Positions 50,139 to 64,000 of a DNA stretch of 64,000 bases are shown here, one piece after another (position 1 is the stretch's first letter; every line of letters begins with the position of its first letter). Source of the DNA: Atopsyche davidsoni (Eukaryota; Arthropoda; Insecta; Trichoptera; Hydrobiosidae); contig JAILWY010000009.1 of NCBI GenBank assembly GCA_022113835.1, positions 9,400,001 to 9,464,000 of the forward strand. Reading direction: 5' to 3'. Both the position numbers and the translations under genes were made by a program. Under the pieces are notes generated by a model that was not told where the DNA came from, searched no databases, and saw only the letters and a program-made list of their open reading frames with translations.

Positions 50139-50480
50139 TTAATCGTTCAACTCCTCCGACTGACTGAAGTGAAGTTCATTCCAGGGGATACCTTCAAAGT
50201 TGATGATTTTGGCTGCTTTCTCTGAGACCACCTCGACTGACCCGAACTGGGTACATAAAAATCTACGCGTGCAACCAATTGCATTGTTCGGTGAATAAAA
50301 ATGCAGAGGCGTCGTATTTGAAGAACCAAGCACATATATTTTTATTTCTTTGATATCAATGATTACCCAGAGTTTATTATCTAATAATATAACTCCCACT
50401 TGACCAATTTTGGGAATAATAATCATATATTCGACCTTTTGCGTGTTTTTTTTAATACTGTCAAAGTAAATAAATTTCAA
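50139..50480 (-). CDS. 113-codon open frame, unknown
   Basis: The longest minus-strand frame in the right half, with an ATG start. Its N-terminal part is AT-driven, while the C-terminal part (IGCTRRFLCTQFGSVEVVSE, then KAAKIINFEGIPWNELHFSQ) has balanced codons and looks protein-like. A single-exon small gene, the relic of a mobile-element protein, or chance are all possible. No domain, splice or promoter evidence. Confidence 0.2.
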   Translation of the reverse strand: MKFIYFDSIKKNTQKVEYMIIIPKIGQVGVILLDNKLWVIIDIKEIKIYVLGSSNTTPLHFYSPNNAIGCTRRFLCTQFGSVEVVSEKAAKIINFEGIPWNELHFSQSEELND

Positions 50481-53400
50481 AGTTTCTCTTCAGATTATAC
50501 TCCGATGATCACAATAAATGAATTTTATTGTATTTTATTGCACATAAAACTTGTCAATAAAATAAAATTTAAATGACTATATGTTTATTCAATGCTTAAC
50601 ATATAATTTAAGCGCAGAGTGCTTATAAAATTATGACTAGGGTATAAAACGCTACATTGCTTGATAACAGATAAAACAGCTTCTGTATTTGTACTAAGTA
50701 TTACGAACTAAGACTTCCACATTCTTCATTGTTACTAGAATAGGATAATCTCTAAGACACTGACACCATGTACAATATCTTCAAGACATCATGATGATGT
50801 ATTAACAACTAATGTAGGGTATCCTATTGATATGGAGAAATCGCTTTCACCCAAACAAAAGCCTAAGCGAGAAAATTAATTCTCCATAAATTCCATGTCC
50901 AAATAGGGACAAAACACACAAAAAATAATTCGACGTAATCTCATTCGTAGTTGACGGGACCCCATAAACAAGACTTTACTGTCTGAAGCATTATTCCATC
51001 GGCTGGAGGCAGGCGGGTCGATAGAAAGGTACGGGGGGAGATCACAATAAATATAACGTACCACACGCGAGCACCTTTATGTTGCACGGCGATGTACTAG
51101 ACATAGTTTCTGGGTGTTAAATCAGTGTCGCATGTTCGGGTGTCGCTCTATATCACGCCGGTACATGCAGCCTGTTTAGAAATGTGGCTACAGGACAATA
51201 AATACTTTATCTGATAGTTTTAAACACCGTTATTTAGATGTATGTACTAAGCATTTTGTAACCCTAAGCGTATGTAAAATGTATAAAGAAAGTGGAACTA
51301 AGGATAATGTTGAAAAAAAAAAAATTTTGAAACTTGCGTATAATATCAAAAATATAACTGAAAATCACAAATTGGAATTAAAGCAATTGCATAATAGGCA
51401 TTTGCAAAACAAGTATTTACATAATTTGTGAATTTGCATTAGTAATAAAATAATAGTTAATCTTTTTAATTATAATAAAAATATAATAATATTTAACTCT
51501 TGCTATATTTACCATAAAACTATGAATAATCAAATAAAGGTGTCTATTATAAAAGTAATTTTATTTTAAATTGCAATAAAATAAATATATTATAAATAGA
51601 TTAGGTTTGAATAATGCGATATTGGCTCAAAAAATCACCTGTTTACTATACGTCAATACAGTTTGTTGATGATCAAGGTCAAAGGTGAAGTTTCTTTTGA
51701 TAGAAATATGTTCCATGTTTATTTTGTCTGTCAGTCTAGACATAATAACTCTCGGCTATTTTTTTTTTGTTGTAATATACATTGAAAATATTTATATTCT
51801 CTGAAAGCCACCACCGCAAGCATCAAGACGAATAATTTATCCCGTCACAAAGACAACACCATTCAGTGAAAAATCAAAAAAGCATTCCAATATTGTATCT
51901 GTGAGTTTCGCTCCTTCTGCAACACTCAAGAAAATTGCGAGGCCTTAAAATTTCAGCCATCACATTAAATATAAATGAGAACGATATTATTAGATCTCAG
52001 AAAAAAATATTTCTCAGCTGTTCTTTTAGTACAAAACTTGGCTTTGTATTTTTTTATGGGATAAACATAAAACAAAGTGGAGTAATTTGAAAGAATCGGA
52101 ATCTTATCGCAACGTATCTGGAAGCTCACAGGATTTACCACCTCACTGTGCGATCACTCTGGCTTTATACAGGTACAGAAATCACTAGAGCGGAATGCAG
52201 GTTTGACTCTAATTACTTCGGAACGTACAGTAAAACATCACAGGTTTTTAAAACTAGTTTGTTTTTTTCCAATATAGTCTACTCTTGTATTCTTTTGATT
52301 ATCAAATTGTATTACAATTAATTCATTAGCTCTCCATATTGTTATTTACAAACAATATCAGGTGATTTTTACTAAAAACTATCAATAATTATCTGACAAT
52401 AAACTATTTGGTTCTATTTATATCTGATATAACAGAATAATGAAAAAACAATATTGTGGCTTATGGCTAAACAGCTTATATCTTGATAAAAATTTACATT
52501 TAAATCGTTAAAAAATATAAAAAATACATAACATATTGAAAGATATGTAGTTACGAGTTACGAGGATAATTTTCCTAATTTTCTGAATTGTATGTACGTC
52601 TTTACATTACGTGTAGTTTCGTGTTTGAGATTTTAAGTCATAACCACAGAGACTTATTTAAGTTAGTTAGCTGCCTCCGAAAGCCGAGCGCGACGGAGCT
52701 GTCTGCGGCAGTACATTGATTGTTTCCTTTGTTACAATTTGTATTTAAAAAAAATAACAACAGCCTTTTAAACATCAGCACTATATGTATATTAAATCCA
52801 AAAAGTAAAATTATACAATAAATATTATACAATATATTCAAACTGAAAAATGTCTCTCCATAAAAGAAATGCTTTTCACATTAAACTGTGGCTTACATTA
52901 ACTTTTACTTCATAAATCTGGTCTTGTCTGAATATTTATCACTTGGCGGTAAATCATACTATCAACTACATTTGATATCACGTTGGGTAAATCACTAAGC
53001 GTTAAAACACCCCCATAGTAGAAAGGTTTGTGATATTTTATGTAGTAACCAAATACTTACTTGCTTTATCAAGGCGTGGTACAATCTCTAATGTAAGCCA
53101 AAAAGTCGCATGCTCGAGTTAATAAAGGTTAAAAGCAACAAGTTTGTTTTATAAGTTAAAACGGATTATGAAAACAGAGACATTGTTTGTTAACAATATA
53201 TTTAAATGTTTTATTTTCACATAATACCAGAAATATCGCATTTATAATTTTAGAACATTTTTTTTATATCCAAAAAGAGTGAGTTTGTTGAACAAAAAAA
53301 TGAAATATTTTTGTATGTGTAAAAAAATATTCAATTAATTTCAATAATAATATTCAAATATTCAAAAATATTAAAAAAAACATCACCAATGCGAGAGAAA

Positions 53401-56400
53401 GTAGTTTGATTTTAAAATTGATATCCAATAACTTTTATATAAATTTGAAAAAACCTACAAACAGAATAGCAAATATCATAAAAATAGCTCACAGATTTTT
53501 TTTGTCTTCGGTAGAACAACGTCTCTGGGTAGTAAAGGAGAGTTTATCGAGTAACCGACAAGGACACAGAAATGGAAGGAGCCCATGGTGTTGTAGTTTG
53601 ATGGCGTCATTAAGGGGAGTCAAGCCTTGGGCGCGGGAAGAACTGAGGGGTGATTAATTAGGTTGAGTAAGACTCTAGGGGAGTTTTATTGAATGCAACC
53701 GTGCCCCTACCAAAGTTACAGCGATGATTATTATTCGTTTTTTTATTATTTATAATTGCAATATGTATAACTAAAATATATATTTTTATTTTTACCCTTA
53801 AATGTCAATATTTTATAACAGTCATTCATTCATGACGAATAGGTGATCTTCAGGGGCGTTAACGGTTTCTAATGCACCATATGAAGGAGTAATAAGCACT
53901 CAAGAGACTCTAGACCAGAGAGTTGCACGGAGCCCTGATAAGAAGTGGCGCTGGGGTATCATTAACCGAAATTAAGTGGTGTTTTATGATCCGATGGTGC
54001 TGGAGACCATGTCTGCGAGAGTCGCTGGCTCGCACTGCGTCTCTGCGGTCAAAGATCATACCCGACGTCAGTAAAGATAGATTGAAAATGTATTTCTTGT
54101 GTAACGATTAGAATAATAGAATTGTCTTTTTATTGTACATAATGGCTTATTTTGTGATTCTTTTTAATGCATTTTATCTGATTTCTTCTAATGAATTTAT
54201 CGTTTGCACGGATGTGTGTTTACAAGTATGTATGCTCAAATTCACCACTACGTTTCTTTTTCAATGCTTTTATAAATAAAAGCAAAATGAGTATTTCAAA
54301 ATTGTCAATAAATGCAAATAATCTACAAAATTAAAATTTATTTCACGACTTTATTGAATTAAATCAACCTATGTTATAAAATATATTATTATATCTCTCG
54401 GTTTATTTGCCTCTCCAACAATTATCAGTTGTACCAGGTTATGTAAGCCTCACTGTGCAATATTTCATGGAGTATGAAGATACTCGTTTTTTTATTACTA
54501 CTACTTTCTATAAAAACCAATTACATTTTTTTCCACATTCATCATAATAAATGGATTACGAAGACAACCAATTAAATATTTTATCTTGATTTGATACTAA
54601 ATATTTAACCAACATTATAACATTAAATAAAAAATGACTTCTTTTCATAAAAAAATAACATGAAATATTTTAATTAAAAAATACCAATGGTTTTAAAAAG
54701 TTCAGTCATTGCATTGTAAATGTTGCGCCAATATGTTGCAATTTAAAATGGAATACAGACAACCGAGATTGGGTTTTCAGGAGGGTGGAGATTTATTGGA
54801 CTGAAATAAACGACGGTTCTCAGAAGCAAATTGTTATGACATTAACAAGTAAAGTGCTACTTAAGTTATAGGGCTGTAAATGATAAAATGTACGCAAGTA
54901 TATCTGCATTTTATGGGAATCTTATCTGGAATAGCGACTGCAAATTGCACCTTACCGGTAATTGATACCATTTATGGATTAGCTACACAGGTCAACAATT
55001 AATAACTGAATATTTTAATTAATAATCAAATTTATACTTAATTTCCAATGAAAATCAATATTTACTAATAAAGTCTTTTATTAAGAATTAGATATTCACA
55101 TTTTTGAAAGTACTAATAAAATTTGGATGTGTACATTATAGATTTTGTGTATTGTTTATGTATTTTATGTTTATTAATAAGCGACATACATAAAAAGAGT
55201 AAAAATGTTTAAAAAATGCCTTTTGTGTGTTTGCCTACGCCAGCATAGCGTTTATGGATACTGGGAAATTTTCAGTATGATTAACTTGTTAATATGTATG
55301 TTTGAATAACAATTAATTCACAGTATCCAAATAATAAAAATTATTCAATTTTAACTCCCAATACAGCCAAATAAAAATAATATATACTCTAGAATCAAGA
55401 TATTTTTGAAATAAGCTTTGAGAAATTCTAAACGTATACTAACTTCATTATTTTGATAGAAAAAAAAAACTCTATATCAGAGGAAAATATATTGCACCCT
55501 TCCCCCATGGCGACACATTAACTTCATAAAAGGAAGTAAGGTAACAGATGGGAGTGTATTAAAAGAAAAATACAAGGCTGTCTTCGGGCTCATCAAATAT
55601 TTAACGTGGACGAGGCCGAGTCAATTAAAAAGAGTGTGCGCCGATTACGTCACTCTTTTACGACGTTTGTTTGTAGCTAACTTTTTTGGGGTTATGATAA
55701 AGAAGTCGAGAGACATTTTACCACTCCGCCTTATTGTAGGGCCTTTGTGATGATTTGTGTTTTTGTACAACCGTATTGTCTCTTTGCCAACTCAGATAAA
55801 TAACTAATAATAAAGCGCCGTTCTTGCGTATCTTTCTCCAGTTTTTTTCCGGTGTATATTCGCTGCGTTTATAGCTCTGAATCAACTCGACTTTATAAGT
55901 TTCAAATATAGTTTCGACGATAAGAATGAACCATTAAACAATGAAGATATGAAACTATTACGAACTTCATCCTCAGAAACTTTCGCAGATATAATCTCTC
56001 CAAAATAGGTTTAATCCTGGAGCTGAAATTTCTGTTTTTTATTTTCTTCGACAACTAAAAGTTACATGAATATAATTTTAATTAACTCTTTAGTAGGTGT
56101 TCTTCAGTAAGTTATAAAACAATTTGTTTCGAAGGCACCGCAGCATAAATTTAATAAAATAGGGAGTAGTTTAAAATACGGACGTTTTTGTATCATTATT
56201 TTACAAATTCCGAAATTGCTTTTGAAACTTTCTATAATATAATGATATGGTTTATATATAGGGAAACTTTCTGATGTTAAATTTAAGGTAGATATATTTG
56301 TTGTAAATTCACCGTTATAAATTTCGTATTCGTTCTCTATACTGGGAGCAAACAACACTTCATATGGTAAATAAGTTGTTTCGAACTGAATGAGTAGTGT

Positions 56401-57109
56401 TATTTCATACGTACCAAGCCTAACTTTACGTAGAAGCTGGTTGGCTTGTCGAGCGCGTTCATTTTCAACGCTTATATAAATTTAAAAACTGGTTATCATT
56501 ACTTAAAGGGGCTCAGCATATAGTCCAATATTGATAAAATGATTTGATTCCAATGTGAGGCAGCGCTAGATGAATTATGAGATTGGACCCGGTGCAAGCT
56601 AATGAGTGGGTGTCAAGTGTTCACTGGACGGGTTGTTCAGCTTTGTAACAGAATATGGACCTGATTCTATGGAAAAATGTAGCACTGTTGTAGGAACACC
56701 CACAGATGTTAATGTTGCTGTATTGTACAGTTAGAGGAGTTGAATTTGTTTATTATCTACTCAATAAAAAATTCCACCCAAATTCAGATCATAATAATGA
56801 CAATGATTTTGATTTTGTATAAGTAGCACACATATTTTTAAATTAAATTACGTCCTAAATAAAATATACTACCAGTAATTCCAGAACTTTTAAAATAAAA
56901 TTATACACCCGTCTTGAATATATATTGGACGAATAGTAACAAAAAAAAATTCGATGCTGTAGGTTTTGAATAATTGATTATAAATTACTATTGAATGTTT
57001 ATACATATATTTAAACAAAGGTTCACTGTATTTAGTGAATTGATTCTTTCGTAAACGTCCCAAAAATATTTTAAGAATATATATTTTTGTAGGCCTCATT
57101 CATGAATTT
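50481..57109. other. intron-like stretch without a convincing gene
   Basis: Mostly AT-rich. GC-richer blocks lie at about 51000-51180, 52660-52720 (CTGCC...GGCAG words), 53540-53660, 53850-54070 and 55500-55680. An acceptor-like tract (TTTTTTTTGTCTTCGGTAG) ends near 53515, but the frame after it has no donor or domain. The 52.7-53.4 kb part is almost pure AT-rich sequence. Confidence 0.5.
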
Positions 57110-57440
57110 GGGTTCCGAAATTCATCAAGAGTTTGACACTTGACTTCCATTGACACCTAGGCGGGCTGTTGTATTTAGATGGAATTCAAAAGTGCCTACG
57201 TAATGGTGATCGATTTATCATACAGCGCCCCCATGGCCCACAGGGTCCTTGCCTGAACCTGTCGACAATGGGACCTGCCCATAGGATTACCATACAATAA
57301 CAAAAGGATTACTAATTCCAGACTCAGGAACTTTCCAATTATGGCAACCCAAATCTGAGGGCTGAAGAACTGGGCTGGGTGCAGCGACGACCACTCGCGT
57401 GGCCCACCCAAACTTAGGTCATAAGTTAACATAATCACGG
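57110..57440 (-). other. GC-rich block, possible mobile-element fragment
   Basis: An isolated block of balanced composition with sharp edges. The minus strand is open for 80 codons (57196-57438: GGPREWSSLHPAQFFSPQIW, then GNPMGRSHCRQVQARTLWAM), and a second minus frame reads VVVAAPSPVLQPSDLGCHNW. Two open frames over the same bases fit an inserted element or relic better than a host exon. Family not recognised. Confidence 0.3.
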
Positions 57441-60017
57441 GGGACTAGGCTTATGACTCACTACTTTTGAATACTAAAAAAAACTTATATCTTGAAATAC
57501 GAATTATATTGGTAACTTTTTCATTGCGCACAATTAAGAATGTATATAATGTAAACCAAACGAGCCTTAGCCATTATTATTTCATAAAAAAATAATTTCA
57601 TGTATCATGTTTATTTTTGTAAGTATAATATATTATAACAGTAAATTCTTATACCAATCATAAATTAATGTATTGGATATTTGATTTCTCAAGATAAATC
57701 CAATCAATATATTTTTAAGATAGACCGCAAGCCCTTTATCAATAAAATAGGTAATGAAATCGGAGACTGGAGCTTGCGGCGAACGTTGAGATAAATATGA
57801 ACCTTTTGATCGATTTGCATTACAATTGAGTTATACTAATTAAGTTTTTATTAGGTTTGAAAACAAATATTGATTAAATCTACACACGTACCCAATAAAT
57901 AAACATTAAAATAAATTAATAGCAATAGTATACAAAAAGCTATTGCTTCAATTTTTTTTACTTCGTCGTATTTTTTATTTTAAAGCAAAATGCTAATTTT
58001 TGTAATAAATGGTTAGGGTTTTGAAACATTTGTATCAGTATTCGACATTTTTAAAAATCTTTTTAATGATTCACAATACAAAAAAAAAACAATTAAATCA
58101 AAATTCAAAAAATATCGACAATGGTATTCAATATTTAATACATATTTATTTTTCTTACAATCCATTGATTGAAACATACCAAACTTTGTTGCAGATACTT
58201 AAAACAATAATGAAGCTGTACGCGTTTCAATTATGCACATGAGTAGATAACGTACTTAAAAAATTGAGCCAAGAAATAATATTAATTGATGAGGCAAACT
58301 TTCTGAAGTTTTTCTTTGTTGAGATATCTGTATAAGTAACAGCGATTCATTACTCAGATTTATTGCATTTATTTATGGTCCATGTTAGACCCAACCCTGG
58401 GCCTGCATCCGACATCAGAGGTAAGACACAGGGTATAACATGTTATCTCATTTTTTCCATAATTTCCGACTGACACTACCAAGCTACATTGTTCACCTCC
58501 ATTGTTTATCTTCAAATTTGATGTGCATCACAATTAATCTGTCAGTTGGGGTGCATTGTTTTAGGCAAAGGCTTTTATATCGTAGGCTCGAAACGACTTG
58601 TGACGGTCTCGTGATATCAAGGTAAAAGCATTGTTTTGGGACCGTTAATAAAAAAATATTCCTTACGTTTATTAAATACACAATGCTTTAAGACTCCTAC
58701 TCAAAAAAATTTGAGCTCGGGCCTCTACAATGTCCACACAATCATTATACGTATTATTATTCACGGAGCTTAATTCGTATAATTATATTTTACTTAGCTT
58801 TGTTTTGATTTTTAATAATATTTTTCCATTTTTTAAAAAAGATTTTTGTTAGTCTACTGAGTAATTTTATTATTTATATTGTAAAAGATTAAGGACTGCT
58901 GTAACCACACATTTATTCACATAAGCGTATAAAACATTATGAATTAATTAGACGTTACATGATATACATGTTATATGAAAATATTTTTTTTACTTTCTGA
59001 GAATTTATCTATGTACGCTTACATAAACTTTTATTAACACAATAATTCGTCTTAGTCAGATTTAGTTCTATTGAAACTATTTTACGAAAATAAATAATTC
59101 TAATTAGATAATAAACACGATAACATTAATAGATGTTCAAATAATGAGTTTTTTTGTTTACGTTATTCTTGTAGAAATTAATATGTTGAAGTTATCAAAT
59201 ATATTTGAATACTTCTATACAGTTATATTTTACCAATAGCATAAAAACTAATAAAATGGTTAGCTAACGATTTATTTATGTAGGTGCACGATGTGTTTGA
59301 TAAATGCAAATTGGATAGTAATTTATTATATCAACACGACGCCATTATGAAGGATTAAGGCTAATCAAAATTGTAGGCCGATCGCAAATAAGTATTAAAA
59401 TCATGCAAGCGTAGTTATGAGGGTTAACTTTAATTACGTGGGGTGCCATCAAAGGGTGATTTACTCATAAAATAACCAAAACACAATGTGAGCCTTGCCG
59501 TAAATTATCTAAGCGTAACATAACCAGAACAATATACCACGCACGGCGCGGTCACCGGGCGAGACGCTCGGAGTTACAGGCGTGTCTTCGAACAAGGAAA
59601 TTTGTAATACAAATCGTGAACCTTAAATAAGAAATCGAGTATATTATATAATACTTCCTTTAAACAAAGCATTCAAATATCCAAGAGCGAAAAGACTGCT
59701 AACTTTATATATAAATTGCCCAGGACACTAAACATAATAGGTTCAAAATATATCTAAATGAACCTTACACAATATTTAATATCTCGAAACCGGTAACTAG
59801 TTTTGAAATTCGGTACCAATAGACGTAAATCAATATTATTACAACAATGTGTTGTCTTGAAATTTAGTTTTGTTAACAAGATAACAAATTATTTAAATAA
59901 TAATCGGTTATCGGAGTGTATGGTTGCGTTAAATCCGAAATAAATTTCATATAAAATTTAATAAGATTTTTTGTTAGTATTTTAAAATTCAAAAAATTTT
60001 TAATAATATTTTGAATA
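57441..60017. other. gene-free AT-rich stretch
   Basis: No credible gene. A small CpG patch at 59545-59585 (CGCACGGCGCGGTCACCGGG) is the only compositional break. Confidence 0.55.
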
Positions 60018-60161
60018 TAATACTTTTGTGATTTTTCCACATGTTTAATTTTATTGGTGACTGCCAACCTTTCACATTGGCATTATCAAACGAAATTTCG
60101 CTCGATAATGCCAAAATATTGAAATTGAATTCCGCTAAGTACTCTCTGCCAAAAATATTGA
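60018..60161 (+). mobile_element. deletion derivative of the foldback element
   Basis: It starts with the same TGATTTTTCC...TTTTATTGGTGAC end and CCAACCTTTCAC...GGCATTATC segment as the element at 18338-19115, then jumps through CGAAATTTCG to a short inverted piece (GATAATGCCAA) and to the shared tail ATTGAATTCC...TCTCTGCCAAAAATATTGA. Most of the internal sequence and the ACCGGTTTCGC part are missing. It retains an 11-bp hairpin (60077-60087 against 60104-60114). Confidence 0.7.
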
Positions 60162-63100
60162 ATATATGGTACATTTATGATGCTAGTAACCAAATATAAA
60201 AAACTTAGTTTTTATAAAAAAATATATAACAATTTTTTATAATATAACTTACCGATTTTGTTAATTGTGTATTGAATTTATTTTATAAGTTGAAATAATA
60301 AAATTTCATTTAAACAAAGCAATACCTGAAAAGTTAATTCCTACGTGTGTTATATAATATTACTTGATTCCAAAACAAATATCAAAAATAACTTGAGAAT
60401 GGTTTATATTCTCATCACAGATCTACCTACGTTTTTTCTAGTATAATTATTACCTTGTTCAATGTTTAATGAAGCCTAAACCATGTTATTATCCCGATAG
60501 CATTGATTGATTGGTTCAACGCATTAATCAAAAGTTTCATTTACCTTCGACTAATAATTGATATTTTATCATTAAAATCAATCTTGCCTTTCCACATAAT
60601 AATTTGTGAACAATTATATAATTACCTCACATCAATACATTGCATTGAAAAAAAAACTGTAACGCAACGAAATAAAAGAAAAAAACTACTCGGAAAGGGT
60701 CTTCGGCTGCGCTGCTTTGACCAAACAGGGCAAACTATTGAATAGCGCGTGTAACCAAGACTTATAGGCGAAAACTAATGGGACCACTGTCAGAGGGTAA
60801 GATTTACCGTGGCGGTAAGAAAATAGGTGATATTTTACTATTAAGAAATGTGAATGGTTCCCTTTTCGATTTAGAATAGTCAAGGTTTTATCCCTTTATT
60901 TGTAAGTATAGCCCAGGGTTAGGATAGGGCAGGATTTATATGATTCCCACAGTGATGATAACCACCACAATATCAAATGGGATACTAACAAGGTATTTTC
61001 TTATGACTTACGAGATTTTAGTATTTTTTTCTTCTATAAATCACTTTAAAAATACAATATGACAAATATGTCGTGGCGTGATTTCACGGATTACACCATT
61101 AACAAAAGAAAAAAAAATAATCGTAGCGATATAATAGTTTTTTTATTCTTAATATTTCAAATCTTTTATATTGGTGAAATTTAAAATAAAGTATTAAATA
61201 ATAATTTTAAATAATGTCTTTATTTTGTGAGTGAAATGAATAAGTAATGATTTTACTTTTTCAAAAGTTTTTTTATCACTTTTTGGACTAATACTATAAG
61301 GATTTTGAAAGTTTCTCTTTCTAAACTTTATTTTAACCTCATTTTGTAATGAAAATTGCATACTAAATTTTATTACGATGATAAATGAAACTAAATTCAC
61401 CAAAATAGGACAAAAACTAATATTGATAGTGTTTTACAGATTGTTATACATATAAGTAACCTACATGAGCTTTATCATGTTCGTACATAATATAACTCTT
61501 AGTACTCACTATCATTGATAATGTTTTGAGTATAACTTGACATCGGAAATAGGTTATACAAGCAAACCTACATAGGCTTGGCCACATAAAACTACAACCT
61601 ACTGATAATTATAGTTTGTTACTTCCATTTTAGTATGTACAAATATATGAATAAATAAACAATATAGCTTCTAGCAGGTGAAGTGTATCCATAATCAAGT
61701 TTGAAGAAATAATTACCAACACTTAAATTTAATTTATTTTAGTTAAGCATAAAAATATTCAAAATTCTCTAATATTTACTTAAAGTTTTATGTAAAGGTT
61801 ATTTAGAAGTCTTAAAATAAAGTAAATAACATTAATGCGTTTAAGATCGCGTTTTCAATTAATTTCACTAAAATAAATAAGTCGTTAGAAAGTACAAATA
61901 CTCATGATATTGATGAAAAAAATGACATAGAGCTTAACTAAGCAACAAAAAAAGGTTTTGCTGCTTGTCTCTGCTGTCTACTACACATGGTGCATTTACC
62001 CAGCACTGCACGTAAACTTGAAGTTTTAAATAAAACACAGTAAATTATCAAAAAATTTGATTTGTGAGAGTATTAAATAAGATACTTTATAATGAAATAT
62101 TTATAATTTCTAAGATAAAATAAAAACTACGCATTTTAAAAATATAATATGGCAATTGAAAAGGAATACATTAAAATATGAAAAAACGGTCGTTTGATTT
62201 TTATAAAATAATTACCTTATCTATAAGTGATGTTAATATGATAATATCATTTAAATAATGGCTTTTTCTCTAGCGTATACTATAAGAGATCGAGTTACAG
62301 ATAGCGGCTGTGTACTGGCGCCTCGCCTTCATTTCTTGAGATGAATTAAGAATATACGGTAATCATATAAAATACATTGTTAATTTACAGCACAAGATTC
62401 CACTTTATAAGCATCTCATAAATTCTCACTTAATTGCTTGATTAACAAAGAAAGCACCAATATTAAGCACGCAACAAGTTGTTCACTTGTTACGAAAATT
62501 AAATTGTTAATACGTTCGTATCATGGCACCAAAGGAGCAAAAGTACACATTAATACTCATTAACATTTTTAATGTAAAAAATGATGTATGGTTTCATATT
62601 TACATATAACATAAAATATTATACAAGAAGCTACGCTTTAAGTTATTACATTTTTTAAGGTTTAAATCATTCACTTTGAAATAGATTGCTTGCTAAAATT
62701 TTTCGCTACTCTATAATATTTTTAAGCTTTTTCGGAGGGTCCATTAGTCTTCATTGCCTGATAATCCCATCTGCTTAAAAATAATCTTAGGCACTTGGGA
62801 ACTTTTTTATACTTTAAAATAATCTTTGAACAAATTTCAGTAATTTAATTTGATTTTTAATACATTAATGTATCAATTTTTGTCGCATTACAAGTAAATT
62901 AGAATTGATGGAACCAAAAAATGATATGTGGCTTTTTTGGCTATATAAAATAAAAAAAAACCTACATGAATTTTTATATTGTGACACTTTTTCATCTAAC
63001 TACAAGGTTTGCTATATTTTCCTTTAATCGTTGTATGAACAAAAAAATGCAACCATAGTGTTTTTTTTAAATTAAAAATAGTTCACTTACTTATGGTTGT

Positions 63101-64000
63101 CATTGTGACCTTGTTAGCGCCCAAATGAAAATAGATATCATATATTTGTAAAAGTCATCCAAGAAATACCGCAAATATAATTCATACGAAAGGGAAAAAA
63201 TAGATAACTATGGAAGCAAGCAAAGTAAAATCGCGATTAAAAACACTTGATTCGGACCGGTCGATGTTGCTGGAAGGACGCCTGGCCGGGTATATGTAGC
63301 ATATCAACCCGCCGCTGAGTGGTTTTGTCGACTTCTTAGTGATAGGCTCTCTTTCCCCTCTATTCTACCCCGCATTTAGAAACTATACAGTATTGTTTTA
63401 TTATTTTAATCATAAATTTTATATTACTGAAAAAGATAGTCGTGGAAATGGTAGCACTGTCAGCAAAATATTTTCAGAAAGTTACCTCTTTAGTTGGCCT
63501 AAAAAGATCTTTGATTTTGACTAATATAGTTAATTGATTAAATAAATAAAATATGTTATTAAACATTTTTAAAAAATCGTGCATTGAAACCGTATTTGGC
63601 AAATAATTAAATTAATATTTAAAACCAATTTCAAAGCTTTAAATAATAGAATAAAACTTATTTTCACAACTTACTTCGTCATCTTATTCTTATTATTTTG
63701 CAGCCCGAAGCGGCTATCTCGCTAACTAGCATTCATAATGTGACGCATCTGGGTCTTGAAAATTTTCATTGTTTTCAAGAACCACAATGATAGTTTTTTG
63801 TATGAAAAAAAGTTTTATTGTATATATATTCATTCAATTGCTTTAAAAAACAACATTTGAAAAAAGTCGAAGCGAAAAATAATCACAAAAGACAAGTGGA
63901 ATATAGATAACTAGAATACGTATAAAGAATAAAATGTTAAAAATATAAGTTTATCAGCAGGTCCCAATATAAGTTTTTGATAGATAGATTTGAAAGATAG
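60162..64000. other. gene-free AT-rich stretch to window end
   Basis: AT-rich DNA with no convincing exon. GC-richer patches occur at about 60700-60800 and 63240-63330. If the agrin-like gene runs rightward, this is still its first intron. Confidence 0.5.

Noticed and set aside
53406..53657. 83-codon + frame after a good acceptor-like tract
   Set aside because: The frame starts before the acceptor, has no donor, and the peptide shows no domain.
1..64000. Known insect microRNA seeds, CRISPR arrays, rRNA, histone genes or viral genes
   Set aside because: Looked for by eye and not found. No claim is made from absence, since a database search was not possible.

Overview
The window reads as nuclear DNA of an insect, most likely a lepidopteran. 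This is inferred from a strongly AT-rich background, a spliced (intron-containing) protein gene, degenerate non-LTR retrotransposon tails, and a long-inverted-repeat DNA element. There is no bacterial gene packing, no operon, no CRISPR array, and no rRNA or tRNA gene that I can see. Nearly all of the six-frame open frames are short and AT-rich and look like chance.

One gene part is well supported. On the + strand at 25250-25883 lies a 634-nt first coding exon: signal peptide, basic linker, a domain resembling the N-terminal agrin (NtA/TIMP-like) domain, an acidic insert and a conserved-looking tail. It ends in an AAG|GTAAGA splice donor after codon position 1. No further agrin-type domain (Kazal/follistatin, SEA, EGF, LamG) is visible in the remaining 38 kb, so exon 2 probably lies outside the window and 25884-64000 is mostly one very long first intron. 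A CpG-rich island at 24255-24540 is a plausible promoter or 5' exon.

Region by region: 1-24 kb is gene-poor upstream DNA with scattered GC-richer islands, two 3' tails of the same LINE family (6520-6715 and 19740-20034), a foldback DNA element (about 18338-19115) and a 79-bp AT dinucleotide tract. 23.36-23.58 kb and 34.25-34.51 kb carry two diverged minus-strand copies of one coding-like repeat. 26-64 kb is intron-like DNA with many island-like blocks rich in homeodomain-type motifs. A cluster of coding-like minus-strand blocks at 45.3-48.2 kb could be a nested gene. A deletion derivative of the foldback element lies at about 60018-60161.

The regulatory calls rest on base composition and motif appearance only. 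I could not test conservation, transcription or homology.
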